Origin: Acidobacteriota bacterium
GTDB lineage: Bacteria > Acidobacteriota > UBA6911 > RPQK01
DNA: 17,717 nt
Direction: 5' to 3'
Assembly (NCBI GenBank): GCA_003819755.1
Contig: RPQK01000057.1
Coordinates: 1-17,717 of the forward strand
In this document: one piece after another, positions 6,315 to 14,138 of the stretch
How the letters are laid out: each line of letters begins with the position of its first letter
How positions within the stretch are numbered: the stretch's first letter is position 1
The notes under the pieces: model-generated
Database searches by the model: none
What the model was told of the DNA's origin: nothing
What the model saw: the letters and a program-made list of their open reading frames with translations, nothing else
Translations under genes and position numbers: made by a program

Positions 6315-7784
6315 ATGACGACGCGTATGCCTTTGTTTGGAGTTTCGTTACTCGTCTGGATTCTCGCCGTGCTGCCGGTTATCACGGGAGACCAGGTGAT
6401 CGCACAGACAAAAGTCTCACCAGGATTTAACCTCTTCAGCCCCGAGCAGGATGTGGAGATCGGACGCCAGTCTGCGGCCGAAGTTGAGAAGCAACTGCCG
6501 CTGCTCAATGACCGCGGCCTCCAGAACTACGTGAGCGACATCGGACAGCGTCTCGCTGCCGGCGCTCCGGGGCCGAAGTTTCCGTATCAATTTAAAGTGG
6601 TCAATGTCTCCGACGTAAACGCCTTTGCCCTCCCCGGGGGCTTCATGTACATCAATCGAGGACTGGTTGATTCCGCACATGACGAGGCGGAACTGGCCGG
6701 AGTCATGGCGCACGAGATGTCCCACGTCGCCTTGCGTCACGGAACCAACCAGGCGTCGAAGGCCTACCTGGCTCAGGCAGGATTGGGCGTTCTTGGCGGC
6801 GTGTTGGGTAATGGCACGACCGGCCAGATCATGGGCGCGATCGGGGGATTCGGGTTGAATACCCTGTTCCTCAAGTTCGGCCGGGACGACGAGGAACAGG
6901 CCGATGTACTCGGGGCCCAAATAATGGCGAGCGCCGGGTATGACCCGATGGCTATGTCGCGCATGTTTGAAACCTTGCGCCAGCAGGCCGGCCGTGACCC
7001 GAGCAAGTTCGAGCAGTTTTTCAGCAGCCACCCGGCGCCTAAGAACCGGGCGGAGCGGATCCAAAAAGAAGCAAGCATGCTCGGTTCCGTCGAGCGGCGA
7101 GGTCCCGTTGGGGATTTCAACCGTATTCAAGCGCGGCTGGAGGGCATGCCTCCCGCTCCGTCGATGCAGCAACTGGTCCAACGCGGCCCTGCTCCCGGCG
7201 GACAGACCCGAGGCGGGAACGGGCAGCCGGTGAGGGTGAGTATCGAGCGCCCGTCGAGCCGAATGAAGACGTTCGAAAACCGGGATGGGTTCTTCCAAAT
7301 ACGATACCCGGAGAACTGGAGAGCTTACGAGTCAAAGAGCGGATATGGTGCGACGCTGGCGCCTGAAGGCGGGATCGTGGATGCCGGAAACGGCCAGCCC
7401 AGTATTGTCTACGGGGTTATCGTGAATCATTACGTCCCGTTCCAGGGTCGGTCCGGAAACAACGTCTCACTGGAAGATGCGACCGATGATCTGATTGAGC
7501 AGATCAGCCGCAGCAACCCCAACCTGCAGGTCGCCTCCGGTTCCAAGCGTCAAAGTTCGGCAGGTGGCAAGCGAACGCTGGGAGCAACACTGAGTGGCGA
7601 GTCCCCTGTAACCGGACAGGAGGAACGAGTCACGCTCCAAACTCAGGAACTTCCGGATGGTCACATCATCTACGCTTTGTTTATTGCTCCGGGTCGTTAC
7701 TACGACGACATGAGCCAGGTGATGAGTGCCATGATAGGCAGCCTGAGGGTGGACGAGCACGCTGATCATCAGCGCGCGGAGTAG
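6315..7784 (+). CDS. Secreted M48 family zinc metalloprotease with C-terminal extension
   Basis: The protein of 489 residues begins at the ATG at 6315, preceded by CGGAGGA with 4-5 nt spacing. A signal peptide covers about residues 1-30 (FGVSLLVWILAVLPVITG, cleavage near VIA-Q). The M48 peptidase domain follows, roughly 40-270. Zinc ligands are H133 and H137 of H133-E-M-S-H, with E134 catalytic, and E193 of E193-E-Q-A-D. The enzyme is thus likely a periplasmic housekeeping protease related to BepA/LoiP-type peptidases. It lacks an obvious TPR array. After a Pro/Gly-rich linker (about 275-310) comes a further domain of about 165 residues, starting near FENRDGFFQIRYPENW. This reads like a small beta-rich PsbP/DUF1795-type fold, but I cannot assign it firmly. 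The gene converges with yhcC and ends 7 nt before the repeat at 7791. Confidence 0.9.
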   Translation: MTTRMPLFGVSLLVWILAVLPVITGDQVIAQTKVSPGFNLFSPEQDVEIGRQSAAEVEKQLPLLNDRGLQNYVSDIGQRLAAGAPGPKFPYQFKVVNVSDVNAFALPGGFMYINRGLVDSAHDEAELAGVMAHEMSHVALRHGTNQASKAYLAQAGLGVLGGVLGNGTTGQIMGAIGGFGLNTLFLKFGRDDEEQADVLGAQIMASAGYDPMAMSRMFETLRQQAGRDPSKFEQFFSSHPAPKNRAERIQKEASMLGSVERRGPVGDFNRIQARLEGMPPAPSMQQLVQRGPAPGGQTRGGNGQPVRVSIERPSSRMKTFENRDGFFQIRYPENWRAYESKSGYGATLAPEGGIVDAGNGQPSIVYGVIVNHYVPFQGRSGNNVSLEDATDDLIEQISRSNPNLQVASGSKRQSSAGGKRTLGATLSGESPVTGQEERVTLQTQELPDGHIIYALFIAPGRYYDDMSQVMSAMIGSLRVDEHADHQRAE

Positions 7785-7790
7785 GGCTGC

Positions 7791-7863
7791 CCCAATCCTG
7801 TCAATCCCGTTAATCCTGTCTAAAGACTTTTTCGACCGGATTAACAGGATTGACAGGATTGGG
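7791..7863. repeat. Inverted tandem array, 9-bp unit AATCCTGTC
   Basis: The left arm has three 9-mers, AATCCTGTC, AATCCCGTT and AATCCTGTC, at 7794-7820. Bases 7791-7816 pair with 7838-7863 over 26 positions with one mismatch, around a 21-nt loop. It lies exactly between the convergent M48 and yhcC genes and could act as a bidirectional terminator-like stem, though no proper T-run follows. The right arm is translated as part of YhcC, giving Asn-Pro-Val repeats, and the YhcC stop codon (7810-7812) sits inside the left arm. Confidence 0.85.
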
Positions 7864-8769
7864 ATCTTTGCCTTGCCACGAATTCCGTCTTTCCAGCTCC
7901 TGCTCGATGTCTCGCAGGATCACGGCTTTGGCCTTGCCCCATTTCGGGGCGATCAGATCTTGATCCGGCGCCCACCCGTAAAGCCTCTGCACCACAATGT
8001 GGGGAGAGAGGCGCTCCAGAAAATTGCACACGAAGCAGATCCACTCGGGATAACTGAAGGTCCAGAACGGATCGGCCAGGTATTCCCGACCAAGCGCAGT
8101 GTGCTTGACCACGTGCAAGTGATGAATTTTCAAAAAGTCTATCGGCTGACTGTTCAAGTAGTCGGGATAGCTCAGCATCTGCTCCCGGGTTTCCCATGGA
8201 AAGCCGAGAATCACATGCGTGCAGATCGGTAGCCCTCGCTTCCTGGTCCGCCTGACCGCGTCCTCGAAACACGAACGATCATGTCCGCGGTTGAGTCTCG
8301 CCAGGGTGGAATCGTAGATCGACTCAAGACCGTACTCAAGAGTGATGAAATGTGTTTGGGCCAGGTCCTGCAGCATTTCGAGCTTTTCATCCTCCACGCA
8401 GTCGGCCCGCGTTCCTATTGAAAGGCCGACCACTCGCTCGTCGGCTTCCAGCGATCTGACGAAGAGCCGGCGCAGCAGGTCAACCGGCCCATAGGTGTTC
8501 GTGTAGTGCTGCCAGTAGACCAGGAACTTCTCGGCCTGATACCGGTTGGAGAGAAATGCTATTCCCTTCTGAACCTGGTCCTCAACGGAATGCCTCGCGC
8601 TGACTCCAGTCGCCCGGAAGCTGTCGTTGTTGCAGTAGGTACAGCCCCCTCGGGCCACAGAACCATCCCGATTCGGGCAGGTGAAACCCCCGTCGACTGA
8701 AACCTTGTAGACACGCCCGCCGAACTTGTTCCTGAGCCACGGTCCATAGGCGGTGTAGCGTGCGGGCAT
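7810..8769 (-). CDS. YhcC-like radical SAM protein (TIGR01212 family)
   Basis: This 319-residue protein belongs to a radical S-adenosylmethionine family of unproven substrate, typified by E. coli YhcC. The cluster-binding region is G-F-T-C31-P-N-R-D-G then G-G-C43-T-Y-C46, the family's characteristic arrangement. Later conserved segments include LSIGTRADC, LEYGLES and THVILGFPWE. The ATG at 8769 fits the family N-terminus, yet no Shine-Dalgarno precedes it; a TAGAAT box lies 6 nt upstream, suggesting a leaderless transcript. The last 20 residues are not family sequence: GKDP (300-303) and three copies of Asn-Pro-Val (304-312) are encoded by the inverted repeat at 7791-7863. The gene is the last of the minus-strand cluster, 56 nt after tlyA. 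Confidence 0.92.
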   Translation of the reverse strand: MPARYTAYGPWLRNKFGGRVYKVSVDGGFTCPNRDGSVARGGCTYCNNDSFRATGVSARHSVEDQVQKGIAFLSNRYQAEKFLVYWQHYTNTYGPVDLLRRLFVRSLEADERVVGLSIGTRADCVEDEKLEMLQDLAQTHFITLEYGLESIYDSTLARLNRGHDRSCFEDAVRRTRKRGLPICTHVILGFPWETREQMLSYPDYLNSQPIDFLKIHHLHVVKHTALGREYLADPFWTFSYPEWICFVCNFLERLSPHIVVQRLYGWAPDQDLIAPKWGKAKAVILRDIEQELERRNSWQGKDPNPVNPVNPVEKVFRQD

Positions 8770-8775
8770 GGGATC

Positions 8776-8781
8776 ATTCTA
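8776..8781 (-). promoter_or_regulatory. -10-like box of a possible leaderless yhcC promoter
   Basis: TAGAAT on the minus strand (within TTAGAAT) ends 6 nt before the yhcC ATG. The gap is GATCCC, with no ribosome site. At this spacing transcription would start at or next to the ATG. The -35 is weak (TTTTC-type sequence at the edge of the repeat array). accD has the same TTAGAAT-N6-ATG arrangement. Confidence 0.45.
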
Positions 8782-8800
8782 ACGCAGCGGGGAGCAACGA

Positions 8801-8889
8801 AAAGGACCCCGGGACCTCAAGGACCTCAAGGACGAAGATCGCGGTTGTCCTTGAGGTCCTTGAGGTCCCTGGGGTCTTGGGGGTCCTTT
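8801..8889. repeat. Inverted tandem array, 9-bp unit GGACCTCAA
   Basis: The left arm (8801-8833) reads AAAGGACCCC then GGGACCTCAA, GGACCTCAA and GGAC. The right arm (8847-8889) is its reverse complement but with about 10 extra bases, roughly one unit, near the outer end. The 13-nt centre is GAAGATCGCGGTT. The element begins with AAAGGACC and ends with GGTCCTTT. It lies between tlyA and yhcC. The tlyA stop codon (8826-8828) is inside the left arm, so the right arm and centre are translated. Confidence 0.85.
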
Positions 8890-9611
8890 CCGCGCATCAG
8901 CAGCAAAAACTCCCGGTTGCCTTTTTGCCCGGCAATCGGGGACGGGGTCTCGCCCAGAATCTCAAACCCCTCTTTGAGCGCGAACGCTTTCACTCGTTCC
9001 AGAATCTCGACTTGAAGCTCGGGCGACTGGATGATCCCCCCGGGCCCCACTTCCCCCCGTTCCGCCTCAAACTGGGGTTTGACGAGGGCGACGATCAGGG
9101 CCGGGGCGAAAGGACGAAGGGCCGGCAGAACCTTGGTCAGGGAGATGAACGACAGGTCGAGGGTGATCAGGTCGAGCCGTTCGCCGACGTCTTCCGGCTT
9201 TAGATACCGCACGTTGAACTGATCGTGGATGACAATGCGCGGGTCCTGGCGAAGGCGCCAATCCAGCTGTCCCTTCCCGACGTCGAAGGCGTGCACCCGG
9301 CGAGCTCCGTGCTGGAGCAGGCAGTCTGTAAAGCCACCGGTGGAGGCCCCGAGATCGGCGCAAACGAACCCTTCTACGGAAAGGCGGAATTCCCGGAGTG
9401 CGCCCTCCAGTTTGAGCCCGCCTCTTGAGGCGTAGGAAAGGCCGGCATCCTTGATTCGAATCTCCGCCGCGGGGTCAACCCGCTCTCCTGCGGTCGAGGC
9501 CCGTTGCCCGCCGATCAGAACCCGTCCGCTCAGGACGAGAGCTAAGGCTTCTTTACGATCTTGAGCAACCCCTTTTTGGACGAGGAGGTCGTCGAGCCTC
9601 GCTTTCGCCAT
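8826..9611 (-). CDS. tlyA: TlyA family rRNA 2'-O-methyltransferase (hemolysin A-like)
   Basis: This 261-residue protein has an S4 RNA-binding domain at 1-60 (MAKARLDDLLVQKGVAQDRKEA split across the start) and an FtsJ/RrmJ-like methyltransferase domain. The SAM-binding loop is D86-L-G-A-S-T-G-G-F, and the catalytic region has D152 (LDLSFI) and K178 in VKPQFE. Family members methylate 16S and 23S rRNA riboses; the hemolysin label is historical. AAGGAG (9617-9622) lies 5 nt before the ATG. The start is inside dxs, with an unusually long 70-nt overlap. Family sequence ends around EFLLLMR (240). Residues 241-261, GKDP then QDPRDLKDLKD, come from the repeat at 8801-8889. Confidence 0.93.
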   Translation of the reverse strand: MAKARLDDLLVQKGVAQDRKEALALVLSGRVLIGGQRASTAGERVDPAAEIRIKDAGLSYASRGGLKLEGALREFRLSVEGFVCADLGASTGGFTDCLLQHGARRVHAFDVGKGQLDWRLRQDPRIVIHDQFNVRYLKPEDVGERLDLITLDLSFISLTKVLPALRPFAPALIVALVKPQFEAERGEVGPGGIIQSPELQVEILERVKAFALKEGFEILGETPSPIAGQKGNREFLLLMRGKDPQDPRDLKDLKDNRDLRP

Positions 9612-11494
9612 CGGCGCTCCTTAAGGAACTGGGTAATTCGGTTGTACAACCCGTCGACATCGAGGCCGTACTTGGCCATGAGAAGGGAAGCGGAGCCGTG
9701 GGGGATGAGAATATCCGGCAACCCGATACGAAGGCAGATATTCCCATGGATGCGGTTCTTTTCGAGCACCTCCCAGCACGCACTCGCGAAACCGCCCAGT
9801 TCGCTCGCCTCCTCGATAAAGACCAGAAAGCGGAACTGTCTTGCGGTCTGGCACAAAAGCTCCTGATCGAGTGGCTTGACGAAACGGGCATTGATGACCT
9901 GGACCAGGTGCCCGTCCCGGGCGAGGAGATCGGCAGCCTGGAGGCTGGGATGGACCATTGAGCCGATTGCGATGATGGCAAAGTCGGTGCCTTCCCGCAG
10001 GATCTCGCCCCTGCCGACCGGGAGGCAGCGCGGCTCCGGGTCCATCGGGACTCCTACGGCCTCGCCTCTGGGGTAGCGCACCGCGGCGGGGTGTGGATAG
10101 TCGATGGCCGTCTTCAGCATGTGCTGCAGCTCGTTTTCGTCCTTGGGCGCCATAATGGCCATGTTGGGGACGCAGCGCAGGTAAGCGTAATCGAGCAGAC
10201 CGTGATGCGTAGGGCCGTCGTTTCCTGCCAGACCGCCCCGGTCCAGGCAAAACGTCACGGGCAGATCCATCAGACAGGTATCGTGGATAACCTGGTCGTA
10301 AGCTCGCTGGAGAAAAGTCGAGTAGATGGCGCAGACCGGTTTGTATCCCTCGGCAGCCAGCCCGGCGGCGAATGTCACGGCGTGCTGTTCGGCAATTCCA
10401 ACATCAAAAAAACGCTCGGGGAAAGCCGTTGCGAATTTGTCGAGCCCGGTCCCCGGCGCCATTGCCGCGGTGATAGCTACAATCTTCTCGTCGTTCTGAG
10501 CCATTCGGACGATCGTTTGACCGAAAACCGACGTGTACGTGGGGGTTTTCGCCGGTGTGCCGACGAAGGTCGCGGTGCTCGGGTCAAACGCGCTTGGACC
10601 GTGCCACTTCACCTGGTCCTTCTCGGCCGCCGCAAACCCTTTGCCTTTGGTCGTCATAACATGGACGAGGATCGGCCCCTTCCTCTTCTTTACCTCTCTG
10701 AATTCGTCGATCAGTGCCACTACATCGTGACCGTTATAGGGACCGCAGTATTGAAATCCCAATTCCTCGAGCAGGAGGCCAGGAATGGCGTATATCTTTA
10801 AAGCGTCGACAATTTCCTTGGTGGTGCGGAACAAACGATCGCCAACGGCCGGGATATGGTGCAGGAAGGACTCGATGTCTTTCTTGACTCGCTGATAGGC
10901 CTGCCCGGCCACTATCCGCTTCAAATAGCCGGCCAGAGCCCCGACGTTCGGCGATATCGACATTTCATTGTCGTTCAGCACGATGATCAAATCGCGCTTG
11001 TCGTACCCCGCCAGGTTGAGCCCCTCCAGAGCCATGCCGCCGGTCAACCCGGCGTCTCCGATGACCGCGACTACACGAAAGTCCTCCTTCTTGAGGTCGC
11101 GCGCGGTCGCGAGACCGAGAGCCGCCGAGATGGAGGTACAAGCGTGCCCCGCGTTGAAAGTGTCGTAAGGACTTTCTTCGCGCCGGAGAAATGGGGACAG
11201 TCCCCCGTATTGGCGAATCGTATGGAAACGGTCACGTCGGCCAGTCAGGATCTTATGGGCGTAAGCCTGATGGCCGACATCAAAGATCAGCTTGTCGTGC
11301 GGAGTATCAAAGGCATAGTGCAACGCCAGGCAGAGCTCGACAGTCCCGAGACTGGCGCCTAGATGTCCGCCAGTCTTACTGACGCAGTTGATGATATGGG
11401 CCCGAATCTCCTCCGCAACCACGCTCAGTTGTTCCACTGGCAGTTTGCGGAGATCCTCGGGACTGTTGATATTGCTCAAATAGCGATAGTTCAT
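9542..11494 (-). CDS. dxs: 1-deoxy-D-xylulose-5-phosphate synthase
   Basis: Dxs joins pyruvate and glyceraldehyde 3-phosphate with thiamine diphosphate, the first step of the MEP isoprenoid pathway. Visible motifs are H75 and H80 (VGHQAYAHK), the cofactor motif G146-D-A-G-L-T-G-G-M-A ending at N174-D-N (GDA where many homologues have GDG), catalytic E369 in DVGIAEQHAVTF, and DRGGLAGNDGPTHHG at 418-432. The protein has 650 residues, slightly longer than usual. The ATG at 11494 has GGGGAG about 10 nt upstream. The C-terminal 20-25 residues are basic and Ser-rich and lie in the 70-nt overlap with tlyA. An out-of-frame TAA (9621-9623) sits just before the tlyA start, so this tail may result from an old frameshift. 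dxs follows ispA by 28 nt. Confidence 0.97.
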   Translation of the reverse strand: MNYRYLSNINSPEDLRKLPVEQLSVVAEEIRAHIINCVSKTGGHLGASLGTVELCLALHYAFDTPHDKLIFDVGHQAYAHKILTGRRDRFHTIRQYGGLSPFLRREESPYDTFNAGHACTSISAALGLATARDLKKEDFRVVAVIGDAGLTGGMALEGLNLAGYDKRDLIIVLNDNEMSISPNVGALAGYLKRIVAGQAYQRVKKDIESFLHHIPAVGDRLFRTTKEIVDALKIYAIPGLLLEELGFQYCGPYNGHDVVALIDEFREVKKRKGPILVHVMTTKGKGFAAAEKDQVKWHGPSAFDPSTATFVGTPAKTPTYTSVFGQTIVRMAQNDEKIVAITAAMAPGTGLDKFATAFPERFFDVGIAEQHAVTFAAGLAAEGYKPVCAIYSTFLQRAYDQVIHDTCLMDLPVTFCLDRGGLAGNDGPTHHGLLDYAYLRCVPNMAIMAPKDENELQHMLKTAIDYPHPAAVRYPRGEAVGVPMDPEPRCLPVGRGEILREGTDFAIIAIGSMVHPSLQAADLLARDGHLVQVINARFVKPLDQELLCQTARQFRFLVFIEEASELGGFASACWEVLEKNRIHGNICLRIGLPDILIPHGSASLLMAKYGLDVDGLYNRITQFLKERRWRKRGSTTSSSKKGLLKIVKKP

Positions 11495-11522
11495 CGCGAC
11501 TTTTCTCCCCAGCCTTTCACGG

Positions 11523-12437
11523 TTAAACCCGCCTGATCGAAATGAATTGAGCCAGCGCCTTCAAAGCGTCGGCCCGTTCTCCAAGAAAATTGAGCTCCTG
11601 GACGGCTTCAGCGACCAATCGGGCGGCAACACTTTTGCTCTCCTCAAGACCGTACATCGCCGGGTACGTGGCTTTTCCCTCCGCCCGGTCTTTCCCCGCC
11701 GTCTTACCGAGTTCGCTCGAAGAGGCGTCCTCATCCAGGATGTCGTCAACCACCTGAAAAGCAAGCCCAATTCGAGTCCCGAAACGTCCCAGTCCGGCCC
11801 GTACCTCGGTCTCTGCTTCGCAAAGCAGAGCCGCCGAGTCGACTGAGGCTCGAATGAGAGCGCCGGTTTTCGCGGAATGAATGTAGTTCAGCTCATCCGC
11901 GGTGAATTGCTTTCCCTGTGTTATGAGATCGACAACCTGGCCTCCCACCATTCCACACGATGTCCCTATCGCTTCCGCAATCCGGCAAATCACTCTTAAG
12001 GTAATTTCGGCCGATTGGCCCGGAGACGGGATTTCAGCCAGGACCTGGAAAGCCAGGGTGAGCAAAGCGTCTCCGGCCAGGATCGCAATGGCCTCTCCAT
12101 ACTTCTTGTGCGCCGTGAGCTGGCCCCGCCGGTAGTCGTCGTTGTCCATCGCCGGCAGATCATCATGAATCAACGAGTAGGTGTGGATCATCTCCAGGGC
12201 GCAGGCGAGCAGGCTCAGACGCCGCAGGTCGCCGCCCAGCGCTTCGCCGGTGGCAAGCGCCAGAATCGGGCGCAGGCGTTTGCCGCCGGCAAAGACACTG
12301 TAACGCATCGCCTCGTGGACTATCTCCGGATAAGCATCGGCCCTGGGCAGCAGTTCGTCCAGCCGCGCGTCAACAATCTCCTTCTGCTGACGCATGTATT
12401 GCTCGATCCTGAAGGGGGTTGGTTGATTTGTGTGCAT
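11523..12437 (-). CDS. ispA: Farnesyl diphosphate synthase (polyprenyl synthetase)
   Basis: The 304-residue enzyme condenses isopentenyl diphosphate with allylic diphosphates to make farnesyl diphosphate, using units from the Dxs pathway. First aspartate motif: D92-D-L-P-A-M-D98, preceded by HTYSLIH, as in bacterial FPP synthases. Second motif: D231-D-I-L-D235 followed by GKTAGKD. Substrate-binding GGKRLRP is at 51-57, and CGMVGGQ is at 161-167. The start is uncertain. The ATG at 12437 gives a normal N-terminus but lacks a ribosome site. A GTG at 12476 would add 13 residues (Leu-Val-Ser type) encoded by the neighbouring repeat, so the ATG is preferred. A geranylgeranyl synthase is a less likely alternative. 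Confidence 0.94.
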   Translation of the reverse strand: MHTNQPTPFRIEQYMRQQKEIVDARLDELLPRADAYPEIVHEAMRYSVFAGGKRLRPILALATGEALGGDLRRLSLLACALEMIHTYSLIHDDLPAMDNDDYRRGQLTAHKKYGEAIAILAGDALLTLAFQVLAEIPSPGQSAEITLRVICRIAEAIGTSCGMVGGQVVDLITQGKQFTADELNYIHSAKTGALIRASVDSAALLCEAETEVRAGLGRFGTRIGLAFQVVDDILDEDASSSELGKTAGKDRAEGKATYPAMYGLEESKSVAARLVAEAVQELNFLGERADALKALAQFISIRRV

Positions 12438-12519
12438 AGCAAGGGACACAACGGACACAAGGGACACAAGGGACACCAGGGACTCGAAATCGCCAATGTC
12501 CCTTCTGTCCCTTGGGACT
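12438..12519. repeat. Inverted tandem array, 9-bp unit AAGGGACAC
   Basis: Five 9-mers run from 12441 to 12485: AAGGGACAC, AACGGACAC, AAGGGACAC, AAGGGACAC and CAGGGACTC. Opposite them, 12497-12513 is the reverse complement of 12459-12475 at 16 of 17 positions. The element fills nearly the whole 85-nt gap between xseB (stop at 12523) and ispA (start at 12437), so any ribosome site for ispA must be formed from or replaced by the repeat. Confidence 0.85.
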
Positions 12520-12522
12520 TAA

Positions 12523-12753
12523 TCAGTTCTCCGGCACCTTGAATGGTTGCTCGACCAGCTTTCCTTCCTTGTTTTTTATCAGGATCTCGACTTTACGCTC
12601 CGCCTCGGACAGCTTGTCGTTGCAGAAACGGGAGATGTTCATTCCTTCCTCGAAGAGCTGTAAAGCCTGCTCCAGCGGGAGTTCTCCTTTTTCCAGCTGG
12701 CCGACAATCGCTTCGAGTCGTGATAGGGCGTTCTCAAAATCCTTGTATTCCAT
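12523..12753 (-). CDS. xseB: Exodeoxyribonuclease VII small subunit
   Basis: This 76-residue helical protein matches the XseB pattern: FENALSRLEAIVGQLEKGEL, LEQALQLFEEGM, then the C-terminal helix CNDKLSEAERKVEIL. Several XseB copies bind XseA to form exonuclease VII, which degrades single-stranded DNA from both ends to short oligonucleotides in the cytoplasm. AGGAAGGAG lies 7 nt before the ATG. Only one base separates it from the xseA stop, so the two are likely translationally coupled, matching their need for fixed stoichiometry. Confidence 0.95.
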   Translation of the reverse strand: MEYKDFENALSRLEAIVGQLEKGELPLEQALQLFEEGMNISRFCNDKLSEAERKVEILIKNKEGKLVEQPFKVPEN

Positions 12754-12754
12754 C

Positions 12755-14035
12755 CTACGACTCCTTCCTGGCCTTGAACTCCCCTTTGGCCACTCGGACC
12801 CTGAGCCGCTCGTTATCGCTCAGGCCTTCGGGATCGCGCACGACTGCCCCGCCTTCGGTCGTCACAATCGCGTAGCCTCTCTCAAGGACTGCCAGGGGCG
12901 AATACGCGTTTAGCTGCTCAGTTCGGCTCGTGACCCGATTCCGCAACGCCAGCAGTCGCGCCTGCATTTGCCGGGACAAGTCGCGTTCTCCGGTCGTAAC
13001 CCTTTGGCGAAGCGGTCCCAGACGAGAAGGCAAGCCGCGCAACAGTCGGCCGGTCAGGTCATCCAGCTTCTGCAGGTAGAAACGTAGACGGCTTTGAGCG
13101 TCGACAAAGGCCCGGTTCTGCGCCAGCGCCTGAAGCCGGTGGCGCTTCTCTCGAAGAAGGGACCGCACCGCCTGCGTCGCGCGGCCCGCCCACGAATCTA
13201 CTCGCTTGCACAGTTCATCCCGAGCGGCGGAAACAATTTCGGCGGCAGCCGAGGGGGTCGGAGCACGCAGGTCCGCGACGAAGTCCGCAATCGTGTAGTC
13301 AATTTCGTGTCCGACTGCCGAGATGATCGGCAGCCGCGATGCAAAGATCGCCCGGGCGACGACCTCTTCGTTAAAGGCCCAGAGATCTTCGAGCGACCCG
13401 CCGCCGCGTCCCACGATAATCACGTCGATGTCGGTTCTCGTATTCAGGTACTGGATGCCGCGTGCGACCTCTTCGGCAGCTCCCGCACCCTGCACTCGCG
13501 CTGGAAAAATCAGGACATCGACCGTGTTGTTGCGACGATTCAGAATGCGAAGAATGTCTTGAATCGCCGCACCCGACGGTGAGGTGACGATTCCGATCTT
13601 TCGAGGCAGAAGCGGCAGAGGCTTCTTGCGCGCCGGGTCAAAAAGGCCCTGCCCCTGAAGCTTGACCTTGAGCTGCTCAAAAGCAACTTGAAGGGCGCCG
13701 CGGCCGGACGGCTCCATCAGTTCGACGACCAGCTGGAACTCCCCTCGAGGCGGGTACACGGACACGGACCCGCGGGCGATCACATCCATGCCGTCTTCGG
13801 GCTGGAACTTCAGGTAGCGGTTCTGCATGCGGAAGCAGACTGCTTTGATCTGGGCGTCTCCGTCTTTGAGGGTGAAGTAGATGTGGCCGGAGGGAGGTAT
13901 GCGGAGGTTACTGATTTCTCCCTTGACCCAGAGATCCCTGAACCGGACTTCGAGTTCACGCTTGACCTCGTTGACCAGCTGCGAAACAGACAGGATGCGC
14001 CGTTCCTCAAAAAGTCGAAGTTCCTGTTGTTGCAT
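12755..14035 (-). CDS. xseA: Exodeoxyribonuclease VII large subunit
   Basis: The 426-residue protein has an N-terminal OB fold (about 13-110; LWVKGEISNLRIPPSGHIYF region) that binds single-stranded DNA. The catalytic domain has GIVTSPSGAAIQDIL, GRGGGSLEDLWAFNEE and ISAVGHEIDYTIADFVADLRAPTPSAAAE, followed by a long coiled-coil region that binds XseB. An upstream ATG at 14113 would add 26 residues, but these are not family-like and would begin upstream of the TATAAT box at 14066-14071. The start at 14035 is therefore preferred although it has no clear Shine-Dalgarno. Size is normal. Confidence 0.95.
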   Translation of the reverse strand: MQQQELRLFEERRILSVSQLVNEVKRELEVRFRDLWVKGEISNLRIPPSGHIYFTLKDGDAQIKAVCFRMQNRYLKFQPEDGMDVIARGSVSVYPPRGEFQLVVELMEPSGRGALQVAFEQLKVKLQGQGLFDPARKKPLPLLPRKIGIVTSPSGAAIQDILRILNRRNNTVDVLIFPARVQGAGAAEEVARGIQYLNTRTDIDVIIVGRGGGSLEDLWAFNEEVVARAIFASRLPIISAVGHEIDYTIADFVADLRAPTPSAAAEIVSAARDELCKRVDSWAGRATQAVRSLLREKRHRLQALAQNRAFVDAQSRLRFYLQKLDDLTGRLLRGLPSRLGPLRQRVTTGERDLSRQMQARLLALRNRVTSRTEQLNAYSPLAVLERGYAIVTTEGGAVVRDPEGLSDNERLRVRVAKGEFKARKES

Positions 14036-14065
14036 CGGTTTGGCTCGGAGCCTTTCGAAGGTGCG

Positions 14066-14071
14066 ATTATA
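14066..14071 (-). promoter_or_regulatory. -10 box of a possible xseA promoter
   Basis: A perfect TATAAT on the minus strand lies 30 nt before the preferred xseA ATG in the 103-nt gap after the PHP gene. No good -35 is seen. If used, it makes xseA the first gene of the xseA-xseB-ispA-dxs-tlyA unit, independent of the PHP gene. Confidence 0.4.
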
Positions 14072-14138
14072 TCGTAATCCCCCGGCGTCCTCAGCACTTA
14101 CTTTACATCGCAAAGAACTCGGAGGTACAGAGCAAAAT

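Noticed and set aside
8760..9203. Plus-strand open frame of 147 codons through the array at 8801
   Set aside because: It is kept open by the 9-bp period and then runs antisense to tlyA; no start signal supports it.
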